Source of the DNA: Rhodobacter sp. SGA-6-6
Lineage (GTDB): Bacteria > Pseudomonadota > Alphaproteobacteria > Rhodobacterales > Rhodobacteraceae
Length of the DNA: 64,000 nucleotides
NCBI RefSeq assembly: GCF_011043545.1
Contig: NZ_JAAKGP010000008.1
Location: 60,117-124,116, forward strand
Reading direction: 5' to 3'
Both the position numbers and the translations under genes were made by a program. How positions within the stretch are numbered: position 1 is the first letter of the stretch; each line of letters starts with the position of its first letter. Below, in pieces: positions 1-7,220 of this stretch. The notes beneath the pieces were generated by a model. It was not told where the DNA came from and searched no databases. It worked only from the letters and a program-made list of their open reading frames with translations.

Positions 1-1
1 T

Positions 2-1315
2 GCGCTGGAAACTCCACCGGATTTCGCCGGCGTCGACCTTCTGGTTGACGCTTTGTTCGGGACCGGCCTGACAAGGGCGCTCGCTCCCGAATGTGCAAAT
101 ATTGCCACGGCTTTGATCAGTGCTGTTCGCGCTACGCTCCGGGTCTGCTCCGTCGACATTCCCTCCGGCATTTGCAGCGACAGCGGCAGCCCCTTGGAGA
201 CGGATAAGCCGACGCTTCCCTTCATATATGCCGACCTTACGGTAACATTTCAGTCGCTGAAGCTTGGGCATCTTCTGTGCATGGGGCCTGTTGCCAGCCG
301 AAAGGTTGTCATTTGTGATATTGGAATCGGGCGGTGGCTCTCCGCTTTCTGGACGCGGGAGGGGTTGTCCCCGGTCGTTGCGCGCTTGGCCGGGGCGTCG
401 CGTTCCGAATTGTCCAAGCGTAGCGACTCCCACAAATATACCCACGGCCACGCCCTGATCCTCTCCGGTCCCTCCGGCCATGGCGGCGCGGCCCGGCTTT
501 CTGCCCGCGGTGCGCTCAGGATCGGCGCCGGGCTGGTGACGGTGGGGTGCCCGCCCGATACTCTGCCCGAGAACGCCGCCCGGCTGGATGCGGTGATGCT
601 GCGGCCGGTCCAGGATGCAGATGCCTTGGCACGGATGCTGGAGGACCGGCGGATCAATGCGCTCTGCCTCGGGCCGGGGCTGGGGACCGGGGAGCGGGAG
701 GCGGGGCTGGTGGCGGCGGCTTTGGGTCTCGACCCCGTCCCGGGCTTGACCCGGGACCTCGATCAACCGCAGGCGCTCGGCGGAAGCGGAGGCCCCGGGT
801 CAAGCCCGGGGCGGGGTCTCGTGTTGGATGCCGACGCACTGACCATCCTCTCGCAGACCCCCGACCTCTTCGCCGCGCTGCATGACCGTTGCGTCCTTAC
901 CCCGCATGACGGGGAGTTCGCGCGGCTGTTTCCCGACATCGCCGGGAAACTTGCGGCCCCCGCGACCACGGGCCCCGCCTATTCCAAGGTGGATGCCTGC
1001 CGCGAGGCGGCGGCGCGGGCAGGGTGTGTGGTGCTGTTCAAGGGGCCGGATACCGTGATCGCCGACCCCTCGGGACGATGCGCGATCAACTCCGCCCATT
1101 ACGACCGCGCCGCGCCCTGGCTGGCGACGGCCGGCAGCGGCGATGTGCTGGCGGGGTTCATCGCCGGGCTGCTTGCCCGCGGCTTCCCGCCCTTCGACGC
1201 CGCCTGCACCGGGGCTTGGTTGCATGTCGAATGCGCCCGCGGCTTCGGTCCCGGGCTGATCGCCGAAGATCTGCCGGAGGAGCTGCCCAAGGTGTTCCAG
1301 GCGCTCGGGCTGTGA
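2..1315 (+). CDS. nnr: Bifunctional NAD(P)H-hydrate epimerase / dehydratase, 5'-truncated by window edge
   Basis: Repairs hydrated NAD(P)H: the N-terminal YjeF domain epimerises NAD(P)HX and the C-terminal ribokinase-like domain dehydrates it with ADP or ATP. The frame is open from base 2 without a start, so the beginning lies upstream. Near the left edge VDALFGTGL is the epimerase signature. The dehydratase half starts near base 440 (HALILSGPSGHGGAARL) and ends with the nucleotide-binding TAGSGDVLAG loop near base 1130. Two oddities are visible. An in-frame palindromic insertion (731-818) adds about 30 residues before the VLDADALT motif. The first 430 bases also use many A/T-ending codons, unlike the rest of the gene. 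The frame stays open through both, so the protein is probably made. Confidence 0.93.
   Translation, partial: ALETPPDFAGVDLLVDALFGTGLTRALAPECANIATALISAVRATLRVCSVDIPSGICSDSGSPLETDKPTLPFIYADLTVTFQSLKLGHLLCMGPVASRKVVICDIGIGRWLSAFWTREGLSPVVARLAGASRSELSKRSDSHKYTHGHALILSGPSGHGGAARLSARGALRIGAGLVTVGCPPDTLPENAARLDAVMLRPVQDADALARMLEDRRINALCLGPGLGTGEREAGLVAAALGLDPVPGLTRDLDQPQALGGSGGPGSSPGRGLVLDADALTILSQTPDLFAALHDRCVLTPHDGEFARLFPDIAGKLAAPATTGPAYSKVDACREAAARAGCVVLFKGPDTVIADPSGRCAINSAHYDRAAPWLATAGSGDVLAGFIAGLLARGFPPFDAACTGAWLHVECARGFGPGLIAEDLPEELPKVFQALGL
731..818. repeat. Palindromic repeat element inserted in frame in nnr
   Basis: Two 30-bp arms (731-760 and 789-818) are reverse complements at 28 of 30 positions and flank a 28-bp centre. 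The core of each arm is CGGGCTTGACCCGGG or its complement. It lies inside the dehydratase coding region and keeps the frame, encoding a Pro/Gly/Ser-rich stretch. The arrangement resembles palindromic elements known to invade alphaproteobacterial coding sequences. Assignment to a named family is inference. Confidence 0.75.
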
Positions 1316-1324
1316 CGGCGAAAA

Positions 1325-1350
1325 GGGGGCGTCCATGACGGACGACCCCC
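1325..1350. terminator. Possible bidirectional terminator between nnr and the Hint gene
   Basis: An imperfect hairpin of G5 and C5 arms with GTCC/GGAC inner pairs lies between convergent genes. It is flanked by AAAA on the left and a CTTT tract on the right. The stem is short and imperfect, so support is moderate. Confidence 0.4.
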
Positions 1351-1389
1351 GATCCTTTCAGGTTCTGCCAGGAGCCTTGAAGGAATTCC

Positions 1390-1872
1390 TCAGACGGGCG
1401 CCGGCACCGGGGCGCAGGCCAGCTCCAGCCCGCCGGCGTAAAGCACTTCCTCGCGCTCGAAGCGCAGGGTGAAGAGGCGGACCTCGGCCACCACCTCCTT
1501 GCGGATGTAGTCGCCGTCGGCCAGCCGCTGCGCCTCGACCATCGCGGCCTCCTGGCCGTAGAGCGCCCTGGCGCGCCAGTCGCGGACCAGGATCGGCTGG
1601 GCGGGGGCGACGAAGAGATCGGCGTCGGGCCGGTCGTGGCCGAGGGCGGAGGCGGAAATCCGCACCATCTGCACGTCCTGCAGCACCGAGACCTGGATGT
1701 CCTTCAGCACCCGGGCCCCGGAGCGGGTGATCACCCGGTCGCCGGGGGCCAGGAACTGCACCGGCAACTCGCCCTCCAGCGTCAGGACCATGGTGCCGGC
1801 GGTGATGCCCTGCAGGGGAACGGCCTGCTGCACGGCCCCGGCGGTGTCGAAGGTCTGGGTCAGGTTGCCCAT
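1390..1872 (-). CDS. Hint (Hedgehog/intein-like) domain protein
   Basis: A small stand-alone Hint_2-type protein of 160 residues. The family signature is visible as GTMVLTLEGELPVQFLAPGD followed shortly by RVITR, then a block around DLFVAPAQPILVRDW. Such proteins are common in Rhodobacteraceae and their role is not settled. The usual intein N-terminal Cys is absent (GTMVLT), so self-splicing is not expected. I chose the ATG at 1872 because GAGGA stands about six bases upstream. In-frame alternatives are ATG 1899 and TTG 1935, with poorer ribosome sites. It is convergent with nnr and transcribed alone. Confidence 0.75.
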   Translation of the reverse strand: MGNLTQTFDTAGAVQQAVPLQGITAGTMVLTLEGELPVQFLAPGDRVITRSGARVLKDIQVSVLQDVQMVRISASALGHDRPDADLFVAPAQPILVRDWRARALYGQEAAMVEAQRLADGDYIRKEVVAEVRLFTLRFEREEVLYAGGLELACAPVPAPV

Positions 1873-2060
1873 CGGCGTCCTCGCTGCATCCTTGCCCATC
1901 GTTCTTGCCGCAGATTGTGGCAGGAATAGGTCCAATCATGGCAAAGTTTCGGGCGCCCGCCGGTTTCGGCGACGGTTTTCCAAGCCGGCGCTGCCTTGGA
2001 TTTTCCTCTCGCATCCGCCTTTCGCCTTTGTTAGAAGGGCGCGGAATTTCCGGCACGGGC

Positions 2061-2093
2061 GGGGACCGACCCTCTGGCAGAGGGCAGGTCCCC
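2061..2093. other. Strong hairpin just upstream of tRNA-Leu
   Basis: Nested stems GGGGACC/GGTCCCC and CCCTCT/AGAGGG, separated by short bulges, end 23 bases before the tRNA. TTGTTCG follows. It may be a terminator or a processing signal. The rest of the 244-base gap from 1873 to 2116 holds no convincing gene or promoter. Confidence 0.5.
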
Positions 2094-2116
2094 TTGTTCG
2101 TGCAGGAACGGCACAT

Positions 2117-2201
2117 GCGGGTGTGGCGGAATTGGCAGACGCACCGGATTTAGGTTCCGGCGCCGCAAGGCGTGGGGGTTCAAGTCCCTTCACCCGCACC
2201 A
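2117..2201 (+). tRNA. tRNA-Leu (anticodon UAG)
   Basis: An 85-base class II tRNA with the CCA end encoded. The acceptor arms GCGGGTG (2117-2123) and CACCCGC (2191-2197) pair perfectly, with discriminator A and CCA following. The anticodon arm CCGGA-loop-TCCGG has the loop TTTAGGT, giving anticodon TAG. A long variable arm (GCCGCAAGGCG region) and the T loop GGTTCAAGTCC complete the fold. It reads CUA, and by wobble other CUN, leucine codons. Confidence 0.97.
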
Positions 2202-2223
2202 GGTAGGACAGAAGGACGCAAAC

Positions 2224-3558
2224 ATGCAGGTCACCGAGACCCTGAACGAAGGCCTCAAGCGCGGCTACACCATCACCGTCACCGCGGCGGAGCTGGAGGC
2301 CAAGGTGCAGGAAAAGCTCCTGGAGGCGCAGCCCGAGGTCGAGATCAAGGGCTTCCGCAAGGGCAAGGTGCCGCTGGCGATCCTGAGGAAGCAGTTCGGC
2401 CCGCGCCTTCTGGGCGACGCCATGCAGGACGCCATCGACGGCGCCATGAAGGACCATTTCGAGAAGACCGGCGACCGCCCGGCGCTGCAGCCCGAGGTCA
2501 AGATGGTCAACGGCGAGGAGTGGAAGGAAGGCACGGATGTCGTGGTCGAGATGAGCTACGAGAACCTGCCGCCGATCCCGGCCTTCGATGCCGCCAAGAT
2601 CAAGCTGGACAAGCTGGTGGTCAAGGCCGACGACAAGGCCGTGGACGAGGCGCTGGCCAACCTGGCCGAGGGCGCCAAGTCCTTCGAGGACCGCAAGAAG
2701 GGCGCCAAGGCCAAGGACGGCGACCAGGTGGTGATCGACTTCAAGGGCTCGGTCGACGGCGAGCTGTTCGAGGGCGGCTCGGCCGAGGACTATCCGCTGG
2801 TGCTGGGATCGAACAGCTTCATCCCCGGCTTCGAGGCCCAGCTGGTCGGCGCCAAGGCCGGCGACGAGGTGTCCGTGAACGTCTCCTTCCCGGAAAACTA
2901 CGGCGCCGCCCATCTGGCCGGCAAGGCCGCGGTCTTCGCCTGCACCGTCAAGGCGGTGAAGGAGCCGAAGGCGTCCGAGATCGACGACGAGCTGGCGAAG
3001 AAATACGGCGCCGAGGATCTGGCGGCGCTGAAGGCACAGGTCGCCTCGCGGCTGGAGGCCGAATATGCCGGCGCCTCGCGCGCGGTGCTGAAGCGGGCGC
3101 TCCTGGACCAGCTGGACGAGATGGTGAAGTTCGACCTGCCGTCGAAGCTGGTCGAGGCCGAGGCCGGGCAGATCGCCCACCAGCTCTGGCATGAGGAACA
3201 TCCCGAGGAGCATGGCCACAACCATGCCCATATCGAGCCGACCGACGAGCACAAGAAGCTGGCCGAGCGCCGCGTCCGCCTGGGGCTGGTGCTGGCCGAG
3301 GTCGGCAAGACTGCCGAGGTCACCGTCACCGATGCCGAGATGACCCAGGCGGTTCTGGCCGCCGCCCGGCAATACCCGGGGCAGGAGCGGCAGTTCTTCG
3401 AATTCGTGCAGAAGAACCCGCAGATGCAGCAGCAGCTGCGCGCGCCGGTCTTCGAGGACAAGGTGATCGACCATATCGTCGGCCAGGCCAAGGTGACCGA
3501 GAAGGAGGTCTCGAAAGAGAAGCTCCAGAAGGCCGTCGAGGCGCTGGACGAGATGTAA
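2224..3558 (+). CDS. tig: Trigger factor, ribosome-associated chaperone and peptidyl-prolyl isomerase
   Basis: Binds ribosomal protein L23 at the exit tunnel and shields nascent chains. The 444 residues match the usual length. The N-terminal ribosome-binding domain shows the signature GFRKGKVP near residue 40. An FKBP-type domain follows ([20 protein letters not shown], about 160-180), then the helical C-terminal chaperone domain. A His-rich stretch near residue 330 ([13 protein letters not shown]) is typical of some alphaproteobacterial versions. Start ATG 2224 has AAGGACG upstream. The gene begins 22 bases after tRNA-Leu. The usual partner genes clpP, clpX and lon are not adjacent here. Confidence 0.97.
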   Translation: MQVTETLNEGLKRGYTITVTAAELEAKVQEKLLEAQPEVEIKGFRKGKVPLAILRKQFGPRLLGDAMQDAIDGAMKDHFEKTGDRPALQPEVKMVNGEEWKEGTDVVVEMSYENLPPIPAFDAAKIKLDKLVVKADDKAVDEALANLAEGAKSFEDRKKGAKAKDGDQVVIDFKGSVDGELFEGGSAEDYPLVLGSNSFIPGFEAQLVGAKAGDEVSVNVSFPENYGAAHLAGKAAVFACTVKAVKEPKASEIDDELAKKYGAEDLAALKAQVASRLEAEYAGASRAVLKRALLDQLDEMVKFDLPSKLVEAEAGQIAHQLWHEEHPEEHGHNHAHIEPTDEHKKLAERRVRLGLVLAEVGKTAEVTVTDAEMTQAVLAAARQYPGQERQFFEFVQKNPQMQQQLRAPVFEDKVIDHIVGQAKVTEKEVSKEKLQKAVEALDEM

Positions 3559-3562
3559 GGAA

Positions 3563-3583
3563 CTGATTTTCGACGAAAATCAG
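3563..3583. repeat. 21-bp post-stop palindrome after tig
   Basis: Perfect 9-bp arms CTGATTTTC and GAAAATCAG with a 3-nt centre begin five bases after the tig stop. The right arm overlaps the stop codon of the convergent transporter gene. It belongs to the TTTTC-NNN-GAAAA palindrome family seen at 9488, 50469, 50497 and 51826. Confidence 0.8.
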
Positions 3584-4533
3584 GGGGCCGCACCTTCGGG
3601 TGCGGCCTTTTCCTTTGCCGCCTCCGGCTGGCGGATGACGTAAAGGCCGGCGCCGATGATCACCGCGATGCCTGCCCAGGCGATGGCGTCCGGCATCTCG
3701 TGCCAGAAGATCCAGCCCCAGAGCACGCCCCAGAACATGAAGCTGTATTCGAAGGGGGCGACGGTGGAGGAGGGCGCGGCGCGGTAGGCCTGGGTCAGCA
3801 GCGTCAGCCCGATCGCGGCAATGCCGCCGCAGGCCGCCATCAGCCCGAGGTCCCAGAGCGAAGGCATCACCCAGCCGCGGGTCAGGAAGGCCAGAGCCGG
3901 GTCGCTGGTGCCCTCGTAGGCGCCGCCGCCCCAGATCGCCGACAGCAGCAGCGCGCAGATCAGGAAGCAGGCATTGCTCCAGAACGCCATGGCGGCAGCG
4001 GATTCGGTGCGGCCGAGCGCGCGGGCGGAGATCATCGACAGCGCATAGCCCGCGGCGCCGAGGATCGGCAGCGCCACCGTCCAGCTTAGCCCCTCGGCCC
4101 CGGGGCGCACGATCAGCAGCACGCCGGCGAAACCGGCCGCCACCGCCAGCGCCGCGGCGGGCGGCACCTTCTCGCGCAGCAGCAGCGCGGCGGAGAGGGT
4201 GATGAACAGCGGCCCGGTGAAGAACAGCGCCACCGTCTCGGCCATCGGCAGCGCGGCGAGGCCGAGGTAATAGGCGGTATAGGCGACGAAGTTGAGCAGG
4301 CCGCGCGCCAGCATCTTTCCCCAGCCGCGGGTGGCGATGGTGGCGAGGCTGCCGTCGAAGGCATGGACGATCCAGAGCAGGAAGGGCATCGCGATCAGGC
4401 TGCGGATCACCATCGCCTGGTGCAGCGGATAATCGCCGGACAGCAGTTTCAGGATCAGGTCCTGCACCGAAAAGATGGCGATGCCCGCGAGCAGGCAGAG
4501 GATTCCGGTGGCGGTGGGGCTGAGGGCGCGCAT
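3580..4533 (-). CDS. EamA-family drug/metabolite (DMT) transporter
   Basis: An inner-membrane permease of 317 residues that reads as two EamA repeats and about ten hydrophobic segments. Landmarks are MRALSPTATGILCLLAGIAI at the start, a conserved LRSLIAMPF-type segment, and a second repeat around residues 150-290 (FEYSFMFWGVLWGWIFWHE). Substrate is unknown; the family moves metabolites, amino acids or drugs. Start ATG 4533. It is convergent with tig, and its 3' end contains tig's terminator, so its last residues (EGAAP) are encoded by hairpin sequence. No operon partner is evident. Confidence 0.88.
   Translation of the reverse strand: MRALSPTATGILCLLAGIAIFSVQDLILKLLSGDYPLHQAMVIRSLIAMPFLLWIVHAFDGSLATIATRGWGKMLARGLLNFVAYTAYYLGLAALPMAETVALFFTGPLFITLSAALLLREKVPPAAALAVAAGFAGVLLIVRPGAEGLSWTVALPILGAAGYALSMISARALGRTESAAAMAFWSNACFLICALLLSAIWGGGAYEGTSDPALAFLTRGWVMPSLWDLGLMAACGGIAAIGLTLLTQAYRAAPSSTVAPFEYSFMFWGVLWGWIFWHEMPDAIAWAGIAVIIGAGLYVIRQPEAAKEKAAPEGAAP
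3586..3611 (+). terminator. Rho-independent terminator of tig, inside the convergent coding region
   Basis: A perfect 9-bp GC-rich stem (GGCCGCACC/GGTGCGGCC) with a TTCG tetraloop is followed by TTTT. It sits inside the last codons of the minus-strand transporter gene, whose stop is at 3580, so the two functions share sequence. Confidence 0.85.
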
Positions 4534-4588
4534 GGGGGCAGGCTAGCCCGGCCGGGGCGGCAATCTTGCCGGTTCCCGACATCGGCTG

Positions 4589-5611
4589 TCAAAGCGCGGC
4601 AAGCCGGGCGGCGGTTTCCGGCATCCGTTGCAGGCTGCGGCCGATATGGTCCCTCCAGGCGGGCCCCCGCGACAGCGCATCCTCCTGCGCCTCGCGCAAC
4701 TCGTCGGGGCGGTCCTCGGCCAGCGCTTCGATCAGCAGGGCGGCTTGCGCCCGGTCCTTGCGCGACTTCAGCTGGTCCGGCCCGGCCTGCCGCCGGTCGG
4801 CGACGATCAGCTTGTGGATGGCATAGGCCTCGGGCCGCGGGATCTGCACCAGCACGCCGGAACGGTAGAGCGCCGCGGCCTTGATCGGCCGGGCGATCAG
4901 GAAGTTCAGGAAATGCAGCGACTGCGCCGAGACGCCGAGCGCAGGCAGGTCGCGGATGTCCTCCTCGGCGCGGAAGGAGGGGGTGAGGAATTCGACCAGC
5001 ATCCCGCTGGTGCTTTGTTTCCAGCGGCAGACCGCCTTGCTGGACAGCGAGGGCAGGGGGGCGAAGTCCAGCGCGCGGAAGGTGTCGTGCAGCGAGGGTT
5101 CGACCTGGTCCCCCAGGGCCAGCGACAGGCGCTCGAAGGAAGCGACGTCGATGTCGCCGGTCTGCGCCAGGTCCGGGGTGGCGATGCGGAGGCCCAACTC
5201 GCCTTCGTAAAGGCGGAAGGCCTGGCTGCCGACCAGCGTTCCCCCCAACCGGAACACGCCGGTCCGCTCCATCGCGGCCAGCAGGCTGGCGGTGCTGCGG
5301 TCGGTGCCGATCATCCCCTCGGCCCGCAGCAGGCGGACGAGGCGGCTGCGCTCGGCCGCGCGGGCGCGGGACTGCTCGGCGAGATCGCGATGGCGGGCGA
5401 TGCGGTCCTGCATCTCCGGGCTGTCCTCGCCCAGATAGCGGTTCTTCACCGCGGTGCCGAGCCGGAACATGTCATACCAGTAGCCGCGGCCATTGCGCAG
5501 AGCCAGATGCGGCCGGCCGATGATCCCGGCGGCTTCCTCGTCCTGCAGCAGGCGCAGCAGGTCGTGATAGGCGGTATGCGCGATGGGGGAGAGCGGAGTT
5601 GCCATGGTCAT
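4589..5611 (-). CDS. GSU2403-family nucleotidyltransferase-fold protein
   Basis: A 340-residue protein with the pattern of the GSU2403/NTP_transf_8 group. It has a coiled N-terminal half rich in Arg and Glu, then GGTLVGSQAFRLY near residue 122, followed by TGDIDVA near 150, the Asp-rich element of a nucleotidyltransferase fold. A C-terminal helical domain follows. Members are often accessory genes and some relatives of the fold act as toxins, but no antitoxin-like gene adjoins it and its function is unknown. ATG 5611 is used, with ATG 5605 also possible. Upstream lies a 12-bp direct repeat (5608 and 5643) and an AT-rich promoter-like stretch. Confidence 0.7.
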   Translation of the reverse strand: MTMATPLSPIAHTAYHDLLRLLQDEEAAGIIGRPHLALRNGRGYWYDMFRLGTAVKNRYLGEDSPEMQDRIARHRDLAEQSRARAAERSRLVRLLRAEGMIGTDRSTASLLAAMERTGVFRLGGTLVGSQAFRLYEGELGLRIATPDLAQTGDIDVASFERLSLALGDQVEPSLHDTFRALDFAPLPSLSSKAVCRWKQSTSGMLVEFLTPSFRAEEDIRDLPALGVSAQSLHFLNFLIARPIKAAALYRSGVLVQIPRPEAYAIHKLIVADRRQAGPDQLKSRKDRAQAALLIEALAEDRPDELREAQEDALSRGPAWRDHIGRSLQRMPETAARLAAL

Positions 5612-5654
5612 GCTCTACATTTGAATTTTTTGTATGGCACGTTCATGCTCTACA
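5608..5654. promoter_or_regulatory. Direct-repeat operator candidate before the nucleotidyltransferase gene
   Basis: The 12-mer TCATGCTCTACA occurs at 5608-5619 and again at 5643-5654, a 35-bp period. One copy covers the start codon and the other lies just downstream (on the minus strand) of a TTGACT -35-like box near 5660. This could be an autoregulatory operator. Confidence 0.4.
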
Positions 5655-5686
5655 AAAGTCAAGACTGTAGCACATGGCCGAAGGCT

Positions 5687-5718
5687 TTGTGCAACAACGG
5701 GCTGCGGTTGTTGCACAA
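5687..5718. repeat. Perfect 12-bp inverted repeat between rplI and the nucleotidyltransferase gene
   Basis: TTGTGCAACAAC (5687-5698) and GTTGTTGCACAA (5707-5718) flank an 8-nt loop. No T tract follows on either strand, so it is not an ordinary terminator. It could be an operator or a repeat unit. Confidence 0.6.
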
Positions 5719-5730
5719 GACCCCCCAAAC

Positions 5731-5759
5731 GAAAACCGCGCCGGGTTGCCCCGGCGCGG
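5731..5759 (-). terminator. Terminator of the rpsF-rpsR-rplI operon
   Basis: A perfect 10-bp stem CCGCGCCGGG/CCCGGCGCGG with a 4-nt loop lies 25 bases past the rplI stop. In the minus direction it is followed by TTTTCGTTT. Confidence 0.85.
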
Positions 5760-5783
5760 CCTCGTCGCCCGAAGGGCGAAGGA

Positions 5784-6353
5784 TCACTCCTCGGCGGTCG
5801 CGGCGCCGATGTCGTCGAACAGCTCGCTGATCTCGAACTCGGCCGCGGCTTCGGCTTCGGCCGCCAGTTCCTGGATCGACTTGCCCGAGGCCTGCAGTTC
5901 GGCCTCTTCGGCCGAGCGGGCGACGTTCATGCGGATCGTGGCCGAGACCTCGGGGTGCAGCACCACCGAAACCGGGTGGATGCCCAGTTCCTTGATCGGC
6001 TGGATCAGCACGACCTGGTTGCGGCCGACGGTGAAGCCCGCTTCGGTCGCGGCCTCGGCGGCATCGCGCGCCGTGACCGAACCATACAGCGCGCCGGCGT
6101 CGGAGGCGGAGCGAATCACCACGAAGACCTGGCCGTCCAGCTTGGCGGCGACGGCCTCGGCTTCCTTCTTCGTCTCCAGGTTCTCGGCGACGAGTTGGGC
6201 CTTGCGGGTCTCGAAGGACTTGATGTTGGCCTCGCTGGCGCGCAGCGCCTTGCCTTGCGGCAGGAGGAAGTTGCGGGCGTAGCCGTCCTTGACGTTCACG
6301 ACCTCGCCCATCTGGCCAAGCTTGGCCACACGTTCCAGAAGGATGACTTGCAT
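5784..6353 (-). CDS. rplI: 50S ribosomal protein L9
   Basis: Binds 23S rRNA at the L1-stalk side of the large subunit. It starts [19 protein letters not shown], the standard L9 N-terminus, followed by the rRNA-binding element [12 protein letters not shown]. At 189 residues it is longer than the roughly 150 of E. coli L9. The extra length is an acidic, Ala-rich C-terminal tail ([18 protein letters not shown]), which is common in this group. It is the last gene of rpsF-rpsR-rplI, 12 bases after rpsR, and ends at a clear terminator. Confidence 0.97.
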   Translation of the reverse strand: MQVILLERVAKLGQMGEVVNVKDGYARNFLLPQGKALRASEANIKSFETRKAQLVAENLETKKEAEAVAAKLDGQVFVVIRSASDAGALYGSVTARDAAEAATEAGFTVGRNQVVLIQPIKELGIHPVSVVLHPEVSATIRMNVARSAEEAELQASGKSIQELAAEAEAAAEFEISELFDDIGAATAEE

Positions 6354-6365
6354 TTCTGTCGCTCC

Positions 6366-6593
6366 TTATTTCACGGCGTAGGGCAGCAGGGCCAGGAAGC
6401 GGCCGCGCTTGATGGCCTGGGCCAGTTCACGCTGCTTCTTGGCCGAGACGGCGGTGATGCGCGAGGGCACGATCTTGCCGCGCTCGGAGATGTAGCGCTG
6501 CAGCAGACGGGTGTCCTTGTAGTCGATCGCAGGCGCGTTGTCGCCCGAGAAGGGGCAGACCTTGCGGCGGCGGAAAAACGGTTTGTTCGCCAT
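6366..6593 (-). CDS. rpsR: 30S ribosomal protein S18
   Basis: A 75-residue primary partner of S6 on the 30S platform. The family core [19 protein letters not shown] is intact, with [19 protein letters not shown] following. Start ATG 6593 lies 29 bases past the rpsF stop, with AAAGG as the ribosome site. Confidence 0.97.
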   Translation of the reverse strand: MANKPFFRRRKVCPFSGDNAPAIDYKDTRLLQRYISERGKIVPSRITAVSAKKQRELAQAIKRGRFLALLPYAVK

Positions 6594-6622
6594 GGCTTAT
6601 GGACCTTTCTTCAGGCGTTTGA

Positions 6623-7027
6623 TCAACGGCGCTCGCGACGGTCGAAGCCGCCCCGGTCACCCCGGTCGCCGCGATCCTCGCGGTCGCCGCGGCCTTCGCG
6701 CTCGTCGCGCTTCTGCATCTGGATCGACGGGCCTTCGGCGTGCTTCTCGACCTTGATGGTCAGCACGCGCATCACGTCGTCATGCAGCCGCATCAGCCGC
6801 TCCATCTCCTGCACGGCGGCAGCGGGGGCGTCGGATTTCAGGAGCGCGTAATGCCCCTTGCGGTTCTTGTTGATCTTGTAGGCCATGGTCTTCACGCCCC
6901 AGTATTCGGACTCGACGACCTTGCCGCCGTTGTCCGAGAGGACCGTGGAGAAATGTTCGACAAGGCCTTCGGCCTGCGCGTTGGACAGGTCCTGGCGCGC
7001 GATGAAGACATGCTCGTAGAGCGGCAT
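6623..7027 (-). CDS. rpsF: 30S ribosomal protein S6
   Basis: A 134-residue protein that binds S18 and 16S rRNA. It starts [18 protein letters not shown] and contains the central [19 protein letters not shown] and the [11 protein letters not shown] strand. Start ATG 7027 is preferred over an upstream in-frame ATG because AAGGAAC precedes it. The C-terminus is a low-complexity tail of Arg-Gly-Asp repeats ([18 protein letters not shown]), about 25 residues beyond the folded domain. It heads the operon rpsF-rpsR-rplI and has a structured leader at 7059-7124. Confidence 0.97.
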   Translation of the reverse strand: MPLYEHVFIARQDLSNAQAEGLVEHFSTVLSDNGGKVVESEYWGVKTMAYKINKNRKGHYALLKSDAPAAAVQEMERLMRLHDDVMRVLTIKVEKHAEGPSIQMQKRDEREGRGDREDRGDRGDRGGFDRRERR

Positions 7028-7058
7028 GTGCGTTCCTTCGTCTCGGGGCGGCTTCAAC

Positions 7059-7124
7059 GGACGGGCATGTCTTTCCGCGGCCCGTCCACGAGAGGCATCG
7101 CCGGTCATGGGTCAATGCGGAAAG
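7059..7124 (-). promoter_or_regulatory. Structured rpsF leader, possible pseudoknot autoregulatory element
   Basis: In the transcript an 8-bp hairpin (7080-7087 with 7059-7066, GGACGGGC/GCCCGTCC) encloses a 13-nt loop. Eight loop bases (7071-7078) are complementary to 7117-7124 upstream (CTTTCCGC/GCGGAAAG). This allows a pseudoknot or two alternative folds close to the rpsF ribosome site. S6:S18 leader regulation is known in other bacteria; equivalence here is inference. Confidence 0.45.
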
Positions 7125-7131
7125 ATGGGGC

Positions 7132-7159
7132 CTTATACGGGTTTTCCCGGGCGGCGCAA
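7132..7159 (-). promoter_or_regulatory. Sigma-70-type promoter candidate for rpsF operon
   Basis: On the minus strand TTGCGC (7154-7159), a 16-bp spacer and TATAAG (7132-7137). Initiation about seven bases on would start the transcript at the leader structure. Confidence 0.55.
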
Positions 7160-7220
7160 CCCCTGCGGAGGGGCGGACGGGGCGCGATCGGCGTCGGGTT
7201 CCTGCAAGGCTCGGCCTGGC

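Noticed and set aside
1936..3474. A 512-codon minus-strand frame covering tig and tRNA-Leu
   Set aside because: It runs through a tRNA and a certain gene, with low-complexity Leu/Arg/Asp content typical of the complement of a GC-rich coding strand.
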